Shown piece after piece: positions 1 to 13,027 of a DNA stretch of 64,000 nucleotides. A program made the translations under genes and the position numbers. Origin of the DNA: Sedimenticola thiotaurini. GTDB lineage: Bacteria; Pseudomonadota; Gammaproteobacteria; Chromatiales; Chromatiaceae. The stretch spans positions 1-64,000 of the forward strand of contig DRKP01000137.1 of NCBI GenBank assembly GCA_011051715.1, read 5' to 3'. Every line of letters starts with the position of its first letter. Position 1 is the first letter of the stretch. The notes under the pieces are model-generated. The model saw nothing but the letters and a program-made list of their open reading frames with translations, searched no databases and had not been told where the DNA came from.

Positions 1-3
1 GAT

Positions 4-73
4 CTTCGCGTTCTCTGCGCCTTTGCGAGAGGATAATTGTTACTTCGTCATTCCGGCGCAGGCCGGAATCCAG
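4..73. repeat. Dispersed intergenic repeats at window start
   Basis: Two repeat types lie side by side downstream of metF. Positions 4-32 read as a 'TTCGCG...GCGCCTTTGCGAGA' element of the GCAAAGGCGC family. Positions 46-73 hold a palindromic CATTCCGGCGCAGGCCGGAAT core. Both types recur elsewhere in this window in gaps (for example 51.0-51.5 kb and 58.1-58.7 kb), so they are dispersed non-coding repeats rather than gene remnants. Confidence 0.7.
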
Positions 74-113
74 CAGATCCAGGCGCCGGGGTCCCGGCCT
101 TCGGGACGACGGC

Positions 114-974
114 CTATTCCGGGGTGCCCCGCCCGCCCAATCCGAGGTTGTCGCAGATCCGCAGCACCGGCCCGGCCTGGTTCATGGTGTAGAAGTGGAG
201 CCCGGGGGCGCCGCCGTCGAGCAGCCGCTGGCACAGCTCGGTCACCACCTCGATGCCGAAGGCGCGGATCGATTCCACGTCGTCGGCGTAGGCCTGCAAG
301 CGGCGCCGGATCCAGCGCGGGATCTCGGCGCCGCAGGCATCGGAGAAGCGGGCCAGCTGGGTGTAGTTGTTGATCGGCATGATGCCGGGGACGACCGGGA
401 TGTCGACGCCCAGCCGGCGGCAGTCGTCGAGGAAGTGGAAGTAGGCGTCGGCGTTGTAGAAGTACTGGGTGATGGCGCCGTCGGCACCGGCCTCCACCTT
501 GCGCCGGAAGTTCTCCAGATCGGTCCAGGCATCCGCCGCCTGGGGATGGAACTCCGGATAGGCCGCCACCTCGATATGGAAGTGATCCCCGGTCTCGGCA
601 CGGATGAAGGCGACCAGTTCGTTGGCGTAGGGGAAATCACCGGCCTCGCCCATGCCGGAGGGCATGTCGCCGCGCAGGGCGACGATGCGGTGGATGCCCT
701 GGTGCCGGTAGTGATCCAGGATCTCCCGGATGTGCTCCCGGGAGGCGCCGATGCAGGAGAGATGGGGAGCGGTCTCGATCCCCTCCCTGCGCAGCCATTC
801 CACCGTCTCGAAGGTGCGCTCCTGGGTGGAGCCGCCGGCCCCGTAGGTGACCGAGAAGTAGGCCGGCCGCAGCGCCGCCAGGCGGTGGACACTGTTCCTG
901 AGCTTCTCCATCCCGGCGTCGGTCTTGGGCGGGAACAGCTCCAGGCTGAGGTTGTTCTTGAGGTCGGTGGTCAT
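114..974 (-). CDS. metF: 5,10-methylenetetrahydrofolate reductase
   Basis: This cytosolic flavoprotein reduces 5,10-methylene-THF to 5-methyl-THF, the methyl donor for methionine synthesis. The 286-residue protein matches the MetF family in length (about 290). The N-terminal LSLELFPPK segment (residues 9-17) carries the catalytic Glu at residue 12. VTYGAGGST near residue 43 and the ALRGDMP region near residue 98 are family hallmarks. The start is ATG at 974, giving MTTDLKNN. It lies downstream of ahcY on the same strand across a 192-bp gap filled with heptamer repeats. With metK and ahcY it forms an activated-methyl-cycle group. No intrinsic terminator follows; only a short GTCCCG/CGGGAC hairpin lies just past the stop. 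Confidence 0.96.
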   Translation of the reverse strand: MTTDLKNNLSLELFPPKTDAGMEKLRNSVHRLAALRPAYFSVTYGAGGSTQERTFETVEWLRREGIETAPHLSCIGASREHIREILDHYRHQGIHRIVALRGDMPSGMGEAGDFPYANELVAFIRAETGDHFHIEVAAYPEFHPQAADAWTDLENFRRKVEAGADGAITQYFYNADAYFHFLDDCRRLGVDIPVVPGIMPINNYTQLARFSDACGAEIPRWIRRRLQAYADDVESIRAFGIEVVTELCQRLLDGGAPGLHFYTMNQAGPVLRICDNLGLGGRGTPE

Positions 975-1017
975 GGGGTGTTGGCGGTTTGGATTGGAGT
1001 AGTGGTCTGATTGATAA

Positions 1018-1164
1018 GGGCCGAGGGCCGAGGGCCGAGGGCAGAGGGCAGAGGGCAGAGGGCAGAGGGGTGGCAGGATGGGTTGCAGTACCCGACTATG
1101 GCACCGTCCAGCCCCGGCCCTGTTTTTCCTCTGCCCTCGGCCCTGTCTTTCCTCGGCCCTGACC
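1018..1164. repeat. Heptamer GGGNNNN repeats in inverted orientation
   Basis: Seven perfect 7-bp units run from 1018 to 1066: three GGGCCGA followed by four GGGCAGA. An imperfect run of the complementary units (CTCTGCC, CTCGGCC, CTCGGCC and CTGACCC, with a small interruption) occupies about 1130-1164. The two runs could fold into a long stem in the transcript between ahcY and metF. Related heptamers occur at 8490-8517 and 51032-51073. Confidence 0.8.
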
Positions 1165-1166
1165 CC

Positions 1167-2582
<1,416 letters not shown>

Positions 2583-2601
2583 GGTTCAGTCTCCGAAAAA
2601 A

Positions 2602-2722
2602 CCGAGCGCCGTTGTCCGATCAAGACCCCGAGCCTGGCCCGACCACTCGATCCGTTTTCCCGTGTTGCCAATGGCGGTACGCGAAGAAAGGATCGAGTGG
2701 TCCGGTTGCAGCGCTCCTCGGG
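2602..2722 (-). ncRNA. SAH riboswitch (ahcY leader)
   Basis: The minus strand holds the conserved SAH-riboswitch blocks in the right order: CCGAGGAGCGCTGCAACC (2722 downward), GGCCAGGCTCGG (2639-2628) and CAACGGCGCTC (2613-2603). GAGCGC and GCGCTC form the closing helix, while CCGAG and CTCGG form the pseudoknot. A 13-bp perfect arm pair (2641-2653 with 2690-2702) forms an extended variable hairpin. The aptamer ends in a six-T run and a GGAG Shine-Dalgarno about 10 nt before the ahcY start. The family is known to turn ahcY on when SAH binds. Confidence 0.93.
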
Positions 2723-2810
2723 ATGTTGGGTGTCGATTCCGTGGTCTGCCCCGGTGGAGCGGTACCGCGCCGGAGATGTCGGGAGGGCCAGTGGCGGGCT
2801 CTCTCCCAGG

Positions 2811-2830
2811 CGGGGCGCCGCTCCCGCGGG
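2811..2830. repeat. REP-like GAGCGGCGCC element
   Basis: The 20-bp segment between metK and the SAH riboswitch differs at only two positions from one arm of the large hairpin downstream of ftsZ (47300-47319). Sharing this CGGGGCGCCGCTCC core suggests a REP-type dispersed element. Confidence 0.5.
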
Positions 2831-2840
2831 CACCGATGCT

Positions 2841-4010
2841 CTATTTCAATCCTGCCGCGTCGCGCAGCATCTCGGCCCTGTCGGTCCGCTCCCAGGTGAA
2901 CTCGGGCTCCTCCCGCCCGAAGTGGCCGTAGGCGGCGGTCTTGCGGTAGATGGGGCGGATCAGGTCGAGCATCTGCAGGATGCCGTAGGGGCGCAGGTCG
3001 AAGTGCTCGCGCACCAGTTCCACGATCTTCTCGTCGGCGATCCGGCCGGTGCCGAAGGTCTCCACCGAGATGGAGGTGGGCTCGGCCACGCCGATGGCGT
3101 AGGAGACCTGGATCTCGCAACGGTCGGCAAGTCCGGCGGCAACGATGTTCTTGGCCACGTAGCGGCCGGCATAGGCGGCGGAACGGTCCACCTTGGACGG
3201 GTCCTTGCCGGAGAAGGCACCGCCACCGTGGCGTGCCGCACCGCCATAGGTGTCGACGATGATCTTGCGCCCGGTCAGACCACAGTCGCCCACCGGGCCG
3301 CCGATGACGAAGGAACCGGTCGGGTTGATGTGGTAACGGGTATCCCTGGTCAGCCACTCCTCCGGCAGCACCGGCTTGATGATGTTCTCCATCACCGCCT
3401 CCTGCAGGTGGGCGTACTCGATGCCCGGGTCGTGCTGGGTGGAGAGGACCACCGCGTCGATGCCGACGATGGCGTTGTCCCTGTAGTGGAAGGTGACCTG
3501 GCTCTTGGCGTCCGGCCGCAGCCAGGGCAGCACCTTCTCCCGGCGCATCTCCGACTGGCGCTGCACCAGGCGGTGGGCATAGGTGATGGGCGCCGGCATC
3601 AGCACGTCGGTCTCGTTGGTGGCGTAGCCGAACATCAGCCCCTGGTCACCGGCCCCCTGTTCCTCCGGTGCGGAACGGTCCACGCCCTGGGCGATGTTGC
3701 TCGACTGCTTTCCGATCAGCGACATCACGGCGCAGGTGCTGCCGTCGAATCCCACCTCCGAGCTGGTATAGCCGATCTCGCAGATCACCTTGCGTACCAG
3801 TTCGTCCAGATCCACCCAAGCCTCGGTGGTGATCTCGCCACCGATGATGACGGCACCGGTCTTGACCATGGTCTCGCAGGCGACCCGGGCATGTTCCGGG
3901 TTGGGGTCCTGGCTCAGGATGGCATCCAGCACGGCATCGGAGATCTGGTCGGCCATCTTGTCCGGATGGCCCTCGGATACGGATTCGGAGGTAAAGAGGT
4001 GTTCGCTCAT
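2841..4010 (-). CDS. metK: S-adenosylmethionine synthetase
   Basis: This enzyme makes SAM from methionine and ATP in the cytosol. The 389-residue length fits the family (about 384). The protein begins with the canonical [18 protein letters not shown]-type N-terminus (ATP-binding HPDK). GAGDQG near residue 117 and the glycine-rich GGGAFSGKD near residue 260 are the two family signatures. The ATG at 4010 is fixed by this conserved N-terminus, although there is no strong Shine-Dalgarno. A good promoter lies 150 bp upstream, and an intrinsic terminator hairpin sits between promoter and start, implying attenuation. It heads the metK-ahcY-metF group. Confidence 0.98.
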   Translation of the reverse strand: MSEHLFTSESVSEGHPDKMADQISDAVLDAILSQDPNPEHARVACETMVKTGAVIIGGEITTEAWVDLDELVRKVICEIGYTSSEVGFDGSTCAVMSLIGKQSSNIAQGVDRSAPEEQGAGDQGLMFGYATNETDVLMPAPITYAHRLVQRQSEMRREKVLPWLRPDAKSQVTFHYRDNAIVGIDAVVLSTQHDPGIEYAHLQEAVMENIIKPVLPEEWLTRDTRYHINPTGSFVIGGPVGDCGLTGRKIIVDTYGGAARHGGGAFSGKDPSKVDRSAAYAGRYVAKNIVAAGLADRCEIQVSYAIGVAEPTSISVETFGTGRIADEKIVELVREHFDLRPYGILQMLDLIRPIYRKTAAYGHFGREEPEFTWERTDRAEMLRDAAGLK

Positions 4011-4027
4011 GGTCGTTCGTCGTCCCG

Positions 4028-4068
4028 AAAAATGAAAAACCCGCCTGGGCTTCAGCTTCGGCGGGTTT
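4028..4068 (-). terminator. Intrinsic terminator in metK leader (possible attenuator)
   Basis: In the metK sense direction AAACCCGCC pairs perfectly with GGCGGGTTT (9 bp, 14-nt loop; plus-strand arms 4037-4045 and 4060-4068). It is followed by TTTTT-CA-TTTTT. The hairpin ends only about 20 nt before the metK start and lies downstream of the metK promoter. It would therefore stop transcription of metK itself unless overridden. An upstream GCGGG (4120-4116) could pair with CCCGC of the 5' arm as an antiterminator. Confidence 0.7.
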
Positions 4069-4161
4069 CAAGAATCCTGAATTCCACACCTCGCTTTAGC
4101 CGCACTTGTTACGCGCCCGCAATCTGAGTTCAAATCGGCGCGATCCCTCGATTCCTGGGGC

Positions 4162-4189
4162 ATTATGCGGGCGTGGCCCCGTTTGTCAA
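4162..4189 (-). promoter_or_regulatory. metK promoter
   Basis: On the minus strand a perfect TTGACA (4189-4184) is followed after 16 bp by CATAAT (4167-4162). This predicts a transcript start near 4155 and a leader of about 145 nt before the metK ATG. Confidence 0.75.
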
Positions 4190-4320
4190 TCGGAATCGGA
4201 GACGCCCTCCCGCCGCGCCGATGACGCCGTCCCGACCCGGTGCTGGCACGGGCCCCTGCCTGTGGGTACACTTGGCCGTCGATTTTCCATGTTCAGCGTC
4301 GACACGCGAGGAGGAGGACG

Positions 4321-4875
4321 ATGGTATCACTGGAGACCCCGGTCTGTGACTTCGGCCGCCCGGCCATCGATTTCGCCCTGCCGGGGGTGGACGGCCGCAC
4401 CTGGACCCTGCAGGAGTGCCGCGGTGAGAAGGGCCTGCTGGTGATGTTCATCTGCAACCACTGCCCCTACGTCAAGGCGGTACGGGACCGGATCGTGCGC
4501 GATGCCCGGGAACTGAAGGAGCTGGGGGTCAACAGCGTCGCCATCATGTCCAACGATCCGGCCGACTATCCCGAGGACTCGTTCGACAACATGAAGCGGG
4601 TGGCAGAGGAGTACGGTTTTCCGTTCCCCTACCTCTATGATGAGACCCAGGAGGTGGCGCGGGCCTATGGCGCGGTCTGCACCCCCGATTTCTTCGGTTA
4701 CAACGCCGATCTGAAACTGCAGTACCGTGGCCGCCTCGACGCCAGCCGCAAGGAGGCGGCGCCGCCGGACGTGCGTCGCGACCTGTTCGAGGCGATGAAG
4801 CAGGTGGCCGAGACCGGCGAGGGGCCGCGGCAGCAGATCCCCAGCATCGGCTGCTCCATCAAATGGAAGGAGTGA
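4321..4875 (+). CDS. Thioredoxin-fold protein (AhpC/TSA-like, CxxC)
   Basis: This 184-residue protein has an AhpC/TSA-like thioredoxin fold. A CNHC motif (Cys45 and Cys48), followed by PYV, sits after the first core strand (LLVMF). The conserved cis-Pro region is read as CTPDFFGY. The family is common in Proteobacteria and usually annotated only as thioredoxin family protein; a thiol oxidoreductase or peroxidase role is inferred. The ATG at 4321 was chosen over upstream starts because GAGGAGGAGG lies directly in front of it. It is divergent from metK and followed by a strong terminator, so it is probably a single-gene unit. Confidence 0.85.
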   Translation: MVSLETPVCDFGRPAIDFALPGVDGRTWTLQECRGEKGLLVMFICNHCPYVKAVRDRIVRDARELKELGVNSVAIMSNDPADYPEDSFDNMKRVAEEYGFPFPYLYDETQEVARAYGAVCTPDFFGYNADLKLQYRGRLDASRKEAAPPDVRRDLFEAMKQVAETGEGPRQQIPSIGCSIKWKE

Positions 4876-4887
4876 TGGCCGGGCCCC

Positions 4888-4946
4888 ACCGGCCCGTTGT
4901 GCAGGGCAGCAAAGTTGCCCTGGGTCACGCGGCCGGTTTTTCTTTT
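4888..4946 (+). terminator. Terminator after the thioredoxin-fold gene
   Basis: ACCGGCC (4888-4894) pairs with GGCCGGT (4931-4937), enclosing an inner CAGGGCA/TGCCCTG hairpin. The structure runs into TTTTTCTTTT. This is a nested rho-independent terminator 13 bp past the stop codon. Confidence 0.85.
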
Positions 4947-5225
4947 ACCCCCATAAAGCCCCCTGTCTTGCCTGCCGCTTGTTGATGGGTTAAGAATACT
5001 CTTCTGTTCTAACGTTCAAGGGGCTTCAGGTCGTCGTGGTTTCCGCCATGGGCGGGCCTGGGACGACCGGGATCGGGGGATCCGCCGGCCGGCGGGCGGC
5101 CAAGACCGGGCCGGGGGGCAGCATTTCCGGGCAGCTTTCTGCCGCAGTCGGACGAACACGACGACCAGCCGGGGTCCTGAAGCCGGAGCAACTGAATTCC
5201 AACCAGCCGAATGAGGGAAGGATTA
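4947..5225 (+). promoter_or_regulatory. Upstream region of tkt (long leader)
   Basis: About 280 bp without a gene. A TTGATG at 4982 is a possible -35, but no convincing -10 follows at good spacing. The rest is GC-rich (5050-5130), with no recognised riboswitch. A CbbR-type operator could lie here in an autotroph, but I cannot identify one with confidence. An AGGGAAGG Shine-Dalgarno (5214-5221) precedes the tkt ATG. Confidence 0.4.
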
Positions 5226-7238
<2,013 letters not shown>

Positions 7239-7301
7239 GGCCGGGCGCCGGTACAGACACCAGAGAATTCCCAAAAGTTATCTGAACAATCAGGAGGCTA
7301 G

Positions 7302-8306
<1,005 letters not shown>

Positions 8307-8539
8307 GGTCCTGGGCTCCGGGTACCGGGGAGACCCCCGTGGTGCCTGGAGCCCTGTACCTGCAGCGGGGGTGCATGGCGAACACCCGTCGCCGGCGTTT
8401 TTCGATTGGCGTGGTCATGCGGCATTGAAAATGCACCGGGCCCTCCATTGGCCACCCGGCTTCAGTCAGACCGCCGATCCCCCTTTTCCCAGTACCGAGT
8501 ACCTCGTACCTGGCACCTTTTTTCCAAGGAGTTGTGAGC
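8307..8539 (+). repeat. Heptamer repeats in the gap-pgk spacer
   Basis: The 233-bp spacer ends with four 7-bp units at 8490-8517: CAGTACC, GAGTACC, TCGTACC and TGGCACC. They run straight into a T6 tract. More GGGTACC-like text lies at 8307-8350. These units resemble the GGGNNNN heptamer runs at 1018-1066 and 51032-51073 read on the other strand. No gene is seen. An AAGGAG Shine-Dalgarno for pgk follows at 8526. Confidence 0.65.
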
Positions 8540-9721
8540 ATGTCCGTTATCAAGATGACCGACCTCGACCTGTCCGGCAAGCGGGTGCTGATCCGCCAGG
8601 ATCTGAACGTCCCGATCAAGGATGGCAAGGTCGCCTCCGACAAGCGCATCCGGGCCTCCATGCCCACCATCGAGCACTGCATCAAGGCCGGCGCCAAGGT
8701 GATGCTGATGTCCCACCTGGGCCGTCCCACCGAGGGCGAGCCGTCGGAGGAGTTCTCGATGAAACCGGTGGCCGACTACCTCACCGGTGCCCTGGGCCAG
8801 GAGGTGAAGCTGGTCAAGGACTACCTGGAGAACCCGCCCCAGCTGGAGGATGGTCAGGTGGTACTGCTGGAGAACGTGCGCTTCAACGTCGGTGAGAAGA
8901 AGAACGACGAGGCGCTGGCGAAGAAGTACGCCGCCCTGTGCGACATCTACGTGATGGACGCCTTCGGCACCGCCCACCGGGCCCAGGCCTCCACCTACGG
9001 CGCCGGTGTCTACGCGCCGGTGGCCTGCGCCGGCCCGCTGCTGGCCGGTGAGCTGGAGGCCCTGGGCAAGGCCCTGGGCGACCCGAAGCGGCCCATGGCC
9101 GCCATCGTCGGTGGCTCCAAGGTCTCCACCAAGCTGACCGTGCTGGAGGCCCTGTCGAAGATCGTCGACCAGCTGATCCCCGGTGGCGGTATCGCCAACA
9201 CCTTCATCGCCGCCGCCGGATACAATGTCGGCAAGTCCCTCTATGAGCCCGACCTGGTGGACGAGGCGAAGCGCCTGATGGCGGCGGCCAGGGCCAAGGG
9301 CGGTGAGATCCCGGTGCCCACCGACGTGGTCTGTGGCAAGGAGTTCTCCGAGAGCGCCGAGGCCACGGTGAAGAAGGTGGACGAGGTCGCCGACGATGAC
9401 ATGATCTTCGACATCGGCCCGGAGACCGCGGCCCGTTTCGCCGACATGATGAAGGCCGCCGGTACCATCGTCTGGAACGGCCCGGTCGGGGTGTTCGAAT
9501 TCGATCAGTTCGGCGAGGGGACCAGGACCCTGGGCCTGGCCATCGCCGAGTCCGACGCCTTCTCCATCGCCGGTGGTGGCGACACCCTGGCGGCGGTCGA
9601 CAAGTACGGTATCGCCGACCGCATCTCCTACATCTCCACCGGTGGCGGTGCCTTCCTCGAGTTTCTGGAGGGCAAGAAGCTGCCGGCGGTGGCGATGCTG
9701 GAGGAGCGGGCCAAGGGCTGA
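8540..9721 (+). CDS. pgk: Phosphoglycerate kinase
   Basis: This enzyme interconverts 1,3-bisphosphoglycerate plus ADP and 3-phosphoglycerate plus ATP. It has 393 residues, typical for bacterial PGK (387-400). The N-terminal signature is [13 protein letters not shown] (residues 13-25), MSHLGRP lies near residue 57, and the C-terminal nucleotide-binding loop is GGGDTLAAV near residue 342. The ATG at 8540 was chosen because AAGGAG sits 8 bp upstream, while the in-frame GTG at 8534 is only 2 bp from it. It is followed by pyk after 48 bp. Confidence 0.97.
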   Translation: MSVIKMTDLDLSGKRVLIRQDLNVPIKDGKVASDKRIRASMPTIEHCIKAGAKVMLMSHLGRPTEGEPSEEFSMKPVADYLTGALGQEVKLVKDYLENPPQLEDGQVVLLENVRFNVGEKKNDEALAKKYAALCDIYVMDAFGTAHRAQASTYGAGVYAPVACAGPLLAGELEALGKALGDPKRPMAAIVGGSKVSTKLTVLEALSKIVDQLIPGGGIANTFIAAAGYNVGKSLYEPDLVDEAKRLMAAARAKGGEIPVPTDVVCGKEFSESAEATVKKVDEVADDDMIFDIGPETAARFADMMKAAGTIVWNGPVGVFEFDQFGEGTRTLGLAIAESDAFSIAGGGDTLAAVDKYGIADRISYISTGGGAFLEFLEGKKLPAVAMLEERAKG

Positions 9722-9737
9722 CGGAAGCGATGGGTGC

Positions 9738-9757
9738 GGCCCCGGCAGGGGCCGCGG
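9738..9757 (+). other. Hairpin between pgk and pyk
   Basis: GCGGCCCC and GGGGCCGC form a perfect 8-bp stem with a GGCA loop just before the pyk Shine-Dalgarno. There is no T run, so it is more likely an mRNA-processing or stability element than a terminator. Confidence 0.5.
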
Positions 9758-9769
9758 CCTGGAGAAGAG

Positions 9770-11233
9770 ATGCCAAGACGAACCAAGATCCTCGCCACCC
9801 TGGGTCCCGCCACGGACGATCCCCGCACCCTCGACGATCTGATCGGGGCGGGTGTCGATGTGGTGCGGCTCAACCTCTCCCACGGCTCCCACGAGGAACA
9901 CCGGATCCGCGCCGAGACCATCCGCGACCGGGCCCGCGCCAGCGGCCGCCAGATCGGTGTGCTGATGGATCTGCAGGGACCCAAGATCCGCATCGGTGGC
10001 TTCCGCGACGGCAGGGTCGAGCTGCGTGAGGGGGGGGAGTTCGTCCTCGACACCGCCTGCGGCCCGAACGAGGGCGACGAGAACCAGGTGGGTCTCACCT
10101 TCCCCGACATGATTCGCGACCTGTCCCGCGGCGATACCCTGCTGCTGGCCGATGGCGCCATCCAGCTGTGGGTGGAGGAGGTGACCGACACCAGCGTCCG
10201 CTGCCGCGTGGACGTGGGCGGTGTATTGTCGAACAGCAAGGGAATCAACAAGCAGGGCGGGGGGCTGTCGGCGCCGGCCCTGACCGACAAGGACAAGGCG
10301 GACATCCTGTTCGCCGCCAGTATCGAGGCCGACTACCTGGCGGTCTCCTTCGTGCGCAGCGCCGAGGACGTGTTCGAGGCGCGGCGCCTGCTGCACGAGG
10401 CCGGCGGCAAGGCGGACATCGTCTCCAAGATCGAGCGCGCCGAGGCGGTGGATGCCATCGACGGCATCATCGAGGCCTCCGAGGCGATCATGATCGCCCG
10501 TGGCGACCTGGGGGTGGAGATCGGCGACGCCGAGCTGCCGGCGGTGCAGAAGCGGCTGATCAAGATGGCCCGCTCCGGCAACAAGGTGGTGATCACCGCC
10601 ACCCAGATGATGGAATCAATGATCGACAGTCCGATCCCCACCCGGGCGGAGGTGTTCGATGTCGCCAACGCAGTGCTGGACGGCACCGACGCGGTGATGC
10701 TGTCGGCCGAGACCGCCGCCGGGCGTTATCCGGTGAAGGCGGTGGAGGCGATGGACCGGATCTGCCGCGAGGCGGAGAAACAGAGCAAGGTACGCACCTC
10801 CCACCACCGCCTGAACACCGTGTTCGGCCGGGTGGACGAGGCCATCGCCATGGCCACCATGTACACCGCCAACCACCTGGGAGTGGCGGCCATCGCCGCC
10901 CTCACCGAGTCCGGCTCGACGCCGAAGTGGATGTCGCGTATCAGCTCCGGCATCCCCATCTACGCCCTCACCAGCCACGTCGCCACCCGCCGCAAGGTGA
11001 CCCTGTTCCGTGGTGTCTACCCGGTCAGCTTCGACGTCTCGGTACAGGACAGCCAGAAGGCCAACGAGGAGATCGTGGAGGAACTGCAGCGGCGCGGCGC
11101 GGTGCGTACCGGCGACCTGATCATCATCACCAAGGGGGATCTCAACGGCGTCGAGGGCGGGACCAACGTCATGAAGATCCTCCGCGTCGGCGAGCATATC
11201 CTGTCCGACCAGAGAATCGAACCGAACCAGTGA
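9770..11233 (+). CDS. pyk: Pyruvate kinase
   Basis: This enzyme converts PEP and ADP to pyruvate and ATP. It has 487 residues, close to PykA/PykF forms (470-480). The N-terminal RRTKILATLGPATDD and LNLSHG blocks are standard. The active-site signature MIARGDLGVEIG lies near residue 244, and the C-terminal allosteric domain is complete. The ATG at 9770 follows GGAGAAGAG; an in-frame start 36 bp upstream lacks such a site. It is in the same orientation as pgk and probably in the same operon. I did not try to decide between the PykA and PykF allosteric classes. Confidence 0.96.
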   Translation: MPRRTKILATLGPATDDPRTLDDLIGAGVDVVRLNLSHGSHEEHRIRAETIRDRARASGRQIGVLMDLQGPKIRIGGFRDGRVELREGGEFVLDTACGPNEGDENQVGLTFPDMIRDLSRGDTLLLADGAIQLWVEEVTDTSVRCRVDVGGVLSNSKGINKQGGGLSAPALTDKDKADILFAASIEADYLAVSFVRSAEDVFEARRLLHEAGGKADIVSKIERAEAVDAIDGIIEASEAIMIARGDLGVEIGDAELPAVQKRLIKMARSGNKVVITATQMMESMIDSPIPTRAEVFDVANAVLDGTDAVMLSAETAAGRYPVKAVEAMDRICREAEKQSKVRTSHHRLNTVFGRVDEAIAMATMYTANHLGVAAIAALTESGSTPKWMSRISSGIPIYALTSHVATRRKVTLFRGVYPVSFDVSVQDSQKANEEIVEELQRRGAVRTGDLIIITKGDLNGVEGGTNVMKILRVGEHILSDQRIEPNQ

Positions 11234-11240
11234 CCGTTTT

Positions 11241-11429
11241 CACCACAGAGCCACAGAGGGCACGGAGACCGGTATAGTATCTCCAGTATCGAATCGACGC
11301 CTGGGCCCGCAGTGGAGATCCACCAGCGACCGGGGGCGCGACCCGGGACCATGCCAATGGTGGGATTGGGGTCGCCTCCGGATCGCAAGCAGGAAACCCC
11401 GTGCACTGCCTGTCTCTGTGGTTGCGACA
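11241..11429. repeat. CCACAGAG-type inverted repeats in the pyk-fba spacer
   Basis: The left copy (11241-11262) is CACCACAGAGCCACAGAGGG and the right copy, near 11411-11429, is the inverted CTGTCTCTGTGGTTG form. They flank about 150 bp of non-coding sequence. The same inverted-pair layout is seen between ilvH and ilvC. A TATAGT at 11273 could be a -10 for fba but has no good -35. Confidence 0.6.
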
Positions 11430-11473
11430 ACAAGCCACCCTGAATCAACGTAACGCTCAAGGAGAAAGAAGCC

Positions 11474-12538
11474 ATGCCCCTGATTTCCATGCGTCAACTG
11501 CTGGACTACGCGGCCGAGAACGACTTCGGCATGCCGGCCTTCAACGTCAACAACATGGAGCAGGTCCACGCCATCATGCAGGCGGCGGACGAGACCGACA
11601 GCCCGGTGATCATGCAGGGATCGGCCGGTGCCCGTTCCTATGCCGGCGAACCCTTCCTGCGCCACCTGATCCAGGCGGCGGTGGAGGCCTATCCCCACAT
11701 ACCCATCGTCATGCACCAGGACCACGGTTCGTCGCCGGCGGTGTGCCTGCGCTCGATCCAGTCCGGTTTCACCTCGGTGATGATGGACGGTTCCCTGATG
11801 GAGGACGCCAAGACCCCGTCCAGCTACGAGTACAACGTGGACGTGACCCGGAAGGTGGTGGAGATGGCCCACGCCGGTGGCGTCTCGGTCGAGGGTGAGC
11901 TGGGCTGCCTCGGCTCCCTGGAGACCGGCGAGGCGGGCGAGGAGGACGGCGTCGGCGCCGAGGGCAAGCTGGACATGGACCAGATGCTGACCGACCCGGA
12001 ACAGGCGGCCGATTTCGTCAAGCAGACCGGTGTGGATGCCCTGGCCATCGCCATCGGTACCTCCCACGGCGCCTACAAGTTCACCAAGCCACCGACGGGC
12101 GAGGTTCTGCGCATCGATCGCATCAAGGAGATCCACGCCCGTATCCCCAATACCCACCTGGTGATGCACGGCTCCTCCTCGGTACCCCAGGACTGGCTGA
12201 AGATCATCAACGAGTACGGTGGCGAGATGGGCCAGACCTACGGCGTGCCGGTGGAGGAGATCGTCGAGGGCATCCGGCACGGTGTGCGCAAGGTCAATAT
12301 CGATACCGATCTGCGCATGGCATCCACCGGTTCGGTGCGGCGCCACCTGGCGGAGAACCCCTCCAATTTCGATCCGCGCAAGTTCCTGAAGGCGGCCACC
12401 GAAGGGATGAAGGGGATCTGCAAGGCCCGCTACGAGGCCTTCGGCTGCGCCGGCCACGCCTCGAAGATCAGGGCCGACTCGCTGGAGAAGATGTTCATGC
12501 TGTACGAGAAGGGCGAGCTCGACCCCAAGGTGAGCTGA
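11474..12538 (+). CDS. fba: Fructose-1,6-bisphosphate aldolase, class II
   Basis: This zinc-dependent aldolase condenses DHAP and GAP to FBP, and also makes sedoheptulose bisphosphate in Calvin-cycle organisms. It has 354 residues and is of the CbbA/FbaA2 type. HQDHG (81-85) provides zinc and catalytic residues. The [10 protein letters not shown] loop (near residue 140) is a CbbA-type hallmark. VNIDTDLR near residue 277 is the phosphate-binding region. The ATG follows an AAGGAGAAAG Shine-Dalgarno. It closes the tkt-to-fba block and is followed by a strong terminator. Confidence 0.97.
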   Translation: MPLISMRQLLDYAAENDFGMPAFNVNNMEQVHAIMQAADETDSPVIMQGSAGARSYAGEPFLRHLIQAAVEAYPHIPIVMHQDHGSSPAVCLRSIQSGFTSVMMDGSLMEDAKTPSSYEYNVDVTRKVVEMAHAGGVSVEGELGCLGSLETGEAGEEDGVGAEGKLDMDQMLTDPEQAADFVKQTGVDALAIAIGTSHGAYKFTKPPTGEVLRIDRIKEIHARIPNTHLVMHGSSSVPQDWLKIINEYGGEMGQTYGVPVEEIVEGIRHGVRKVNIDTDLRMASTGSVRRHLAENPSNFDPRKFLKAATEGMKGICKARYEAFGCAGHASKIRADSLEKMFMLYEKGELDPKVS

Positions 12539-12580
12539 TCCAGGCCTGGAACGTTCAGCGCCACTACGTTGTATCATGCA

Positions 12581-12622
12581 CGGAGCAGGGACGCCGGAGG
12601 TGTCCCTGCTCCGTTTCTGTCT
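12581..12622 (+). terminator. Terminator after fba
   Basis: A 12-bp perfect stem (12581-12592 with 12602-12613; CGGAGCAGGGAC/GTCCCTGCTCCG) has a 9-nt loop and is followed by TTTCTGTCT. It lies about 40 bp past the fba stop. Confidence 0.85.
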
Positions 12623-12640
12623 GAGAAAAGGAGATTTCCC

Positions 12641-13015
12641 ATGAAACCCAAGATTGCAACCGGCGCCAAAGCGGCCGTCGCGGCGCTCTCCCTGCCACTG
12701 CTGGCCGCCTGCGTCTCCACCGGGACCCAGCCCGGCGTGGTGGGTGGGAGCCTGCCGCGAAGCGACGGCTTTCTGACCGCGTCGGTGGCGCCGGGCCGCA
12801 GCGCCAGCTGTGCCGGCACCCCCTGCAACATCCACTACCGGACGCCGGATCTGGCCGGCGATGTCACCGTGGTGGCGAACGGGCAGACCGTCGGCACCTT
12901 CCCGCCGGGCACGGTGGTCAATCTTGGTGACTATGCCGAGACCACGGTGCGGATCACGGTCCCCGGGGCCGATGTGAAGCCGGCCTATGTCAACATGCCC
13001 AACGACAACCGCTGA
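12641..13015 (+). CDS. Small putative lipoprotein, function unknown
   Basis: This 124-residue protein has a lipoprotein signal: basic start MKPK, a hydrophobic stretch, and lipobox LAAC with Cys24 as predicted lipidation site. After cleavage it has two nearby cysteines in SCAGTPCN and a beta-rich remainder ending in MPNDNR. I do not recognise the family. The ATG at 12641 follows AAGGAG at the right distance; an upstream in-frame start would bury the signal peptide. It is convergent with srkA, only 12 bp away, and separated from fba by a terminator, so it must have its own promoter. Confidence 0.75.
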   Translation: MKPKIATGAKAAVAALSLPLLAACVSTGTQPGVVGGSLPRSDGFLTASVAPGRSASCAGTPCNIHYRTPDLAGDVTVVANGQTVGTFPPGTVVNLGDYAETTVRITVPGADVKPAYVNMPNDNR

Positions 13016-13027
13016 GCCGGGGGCGCC

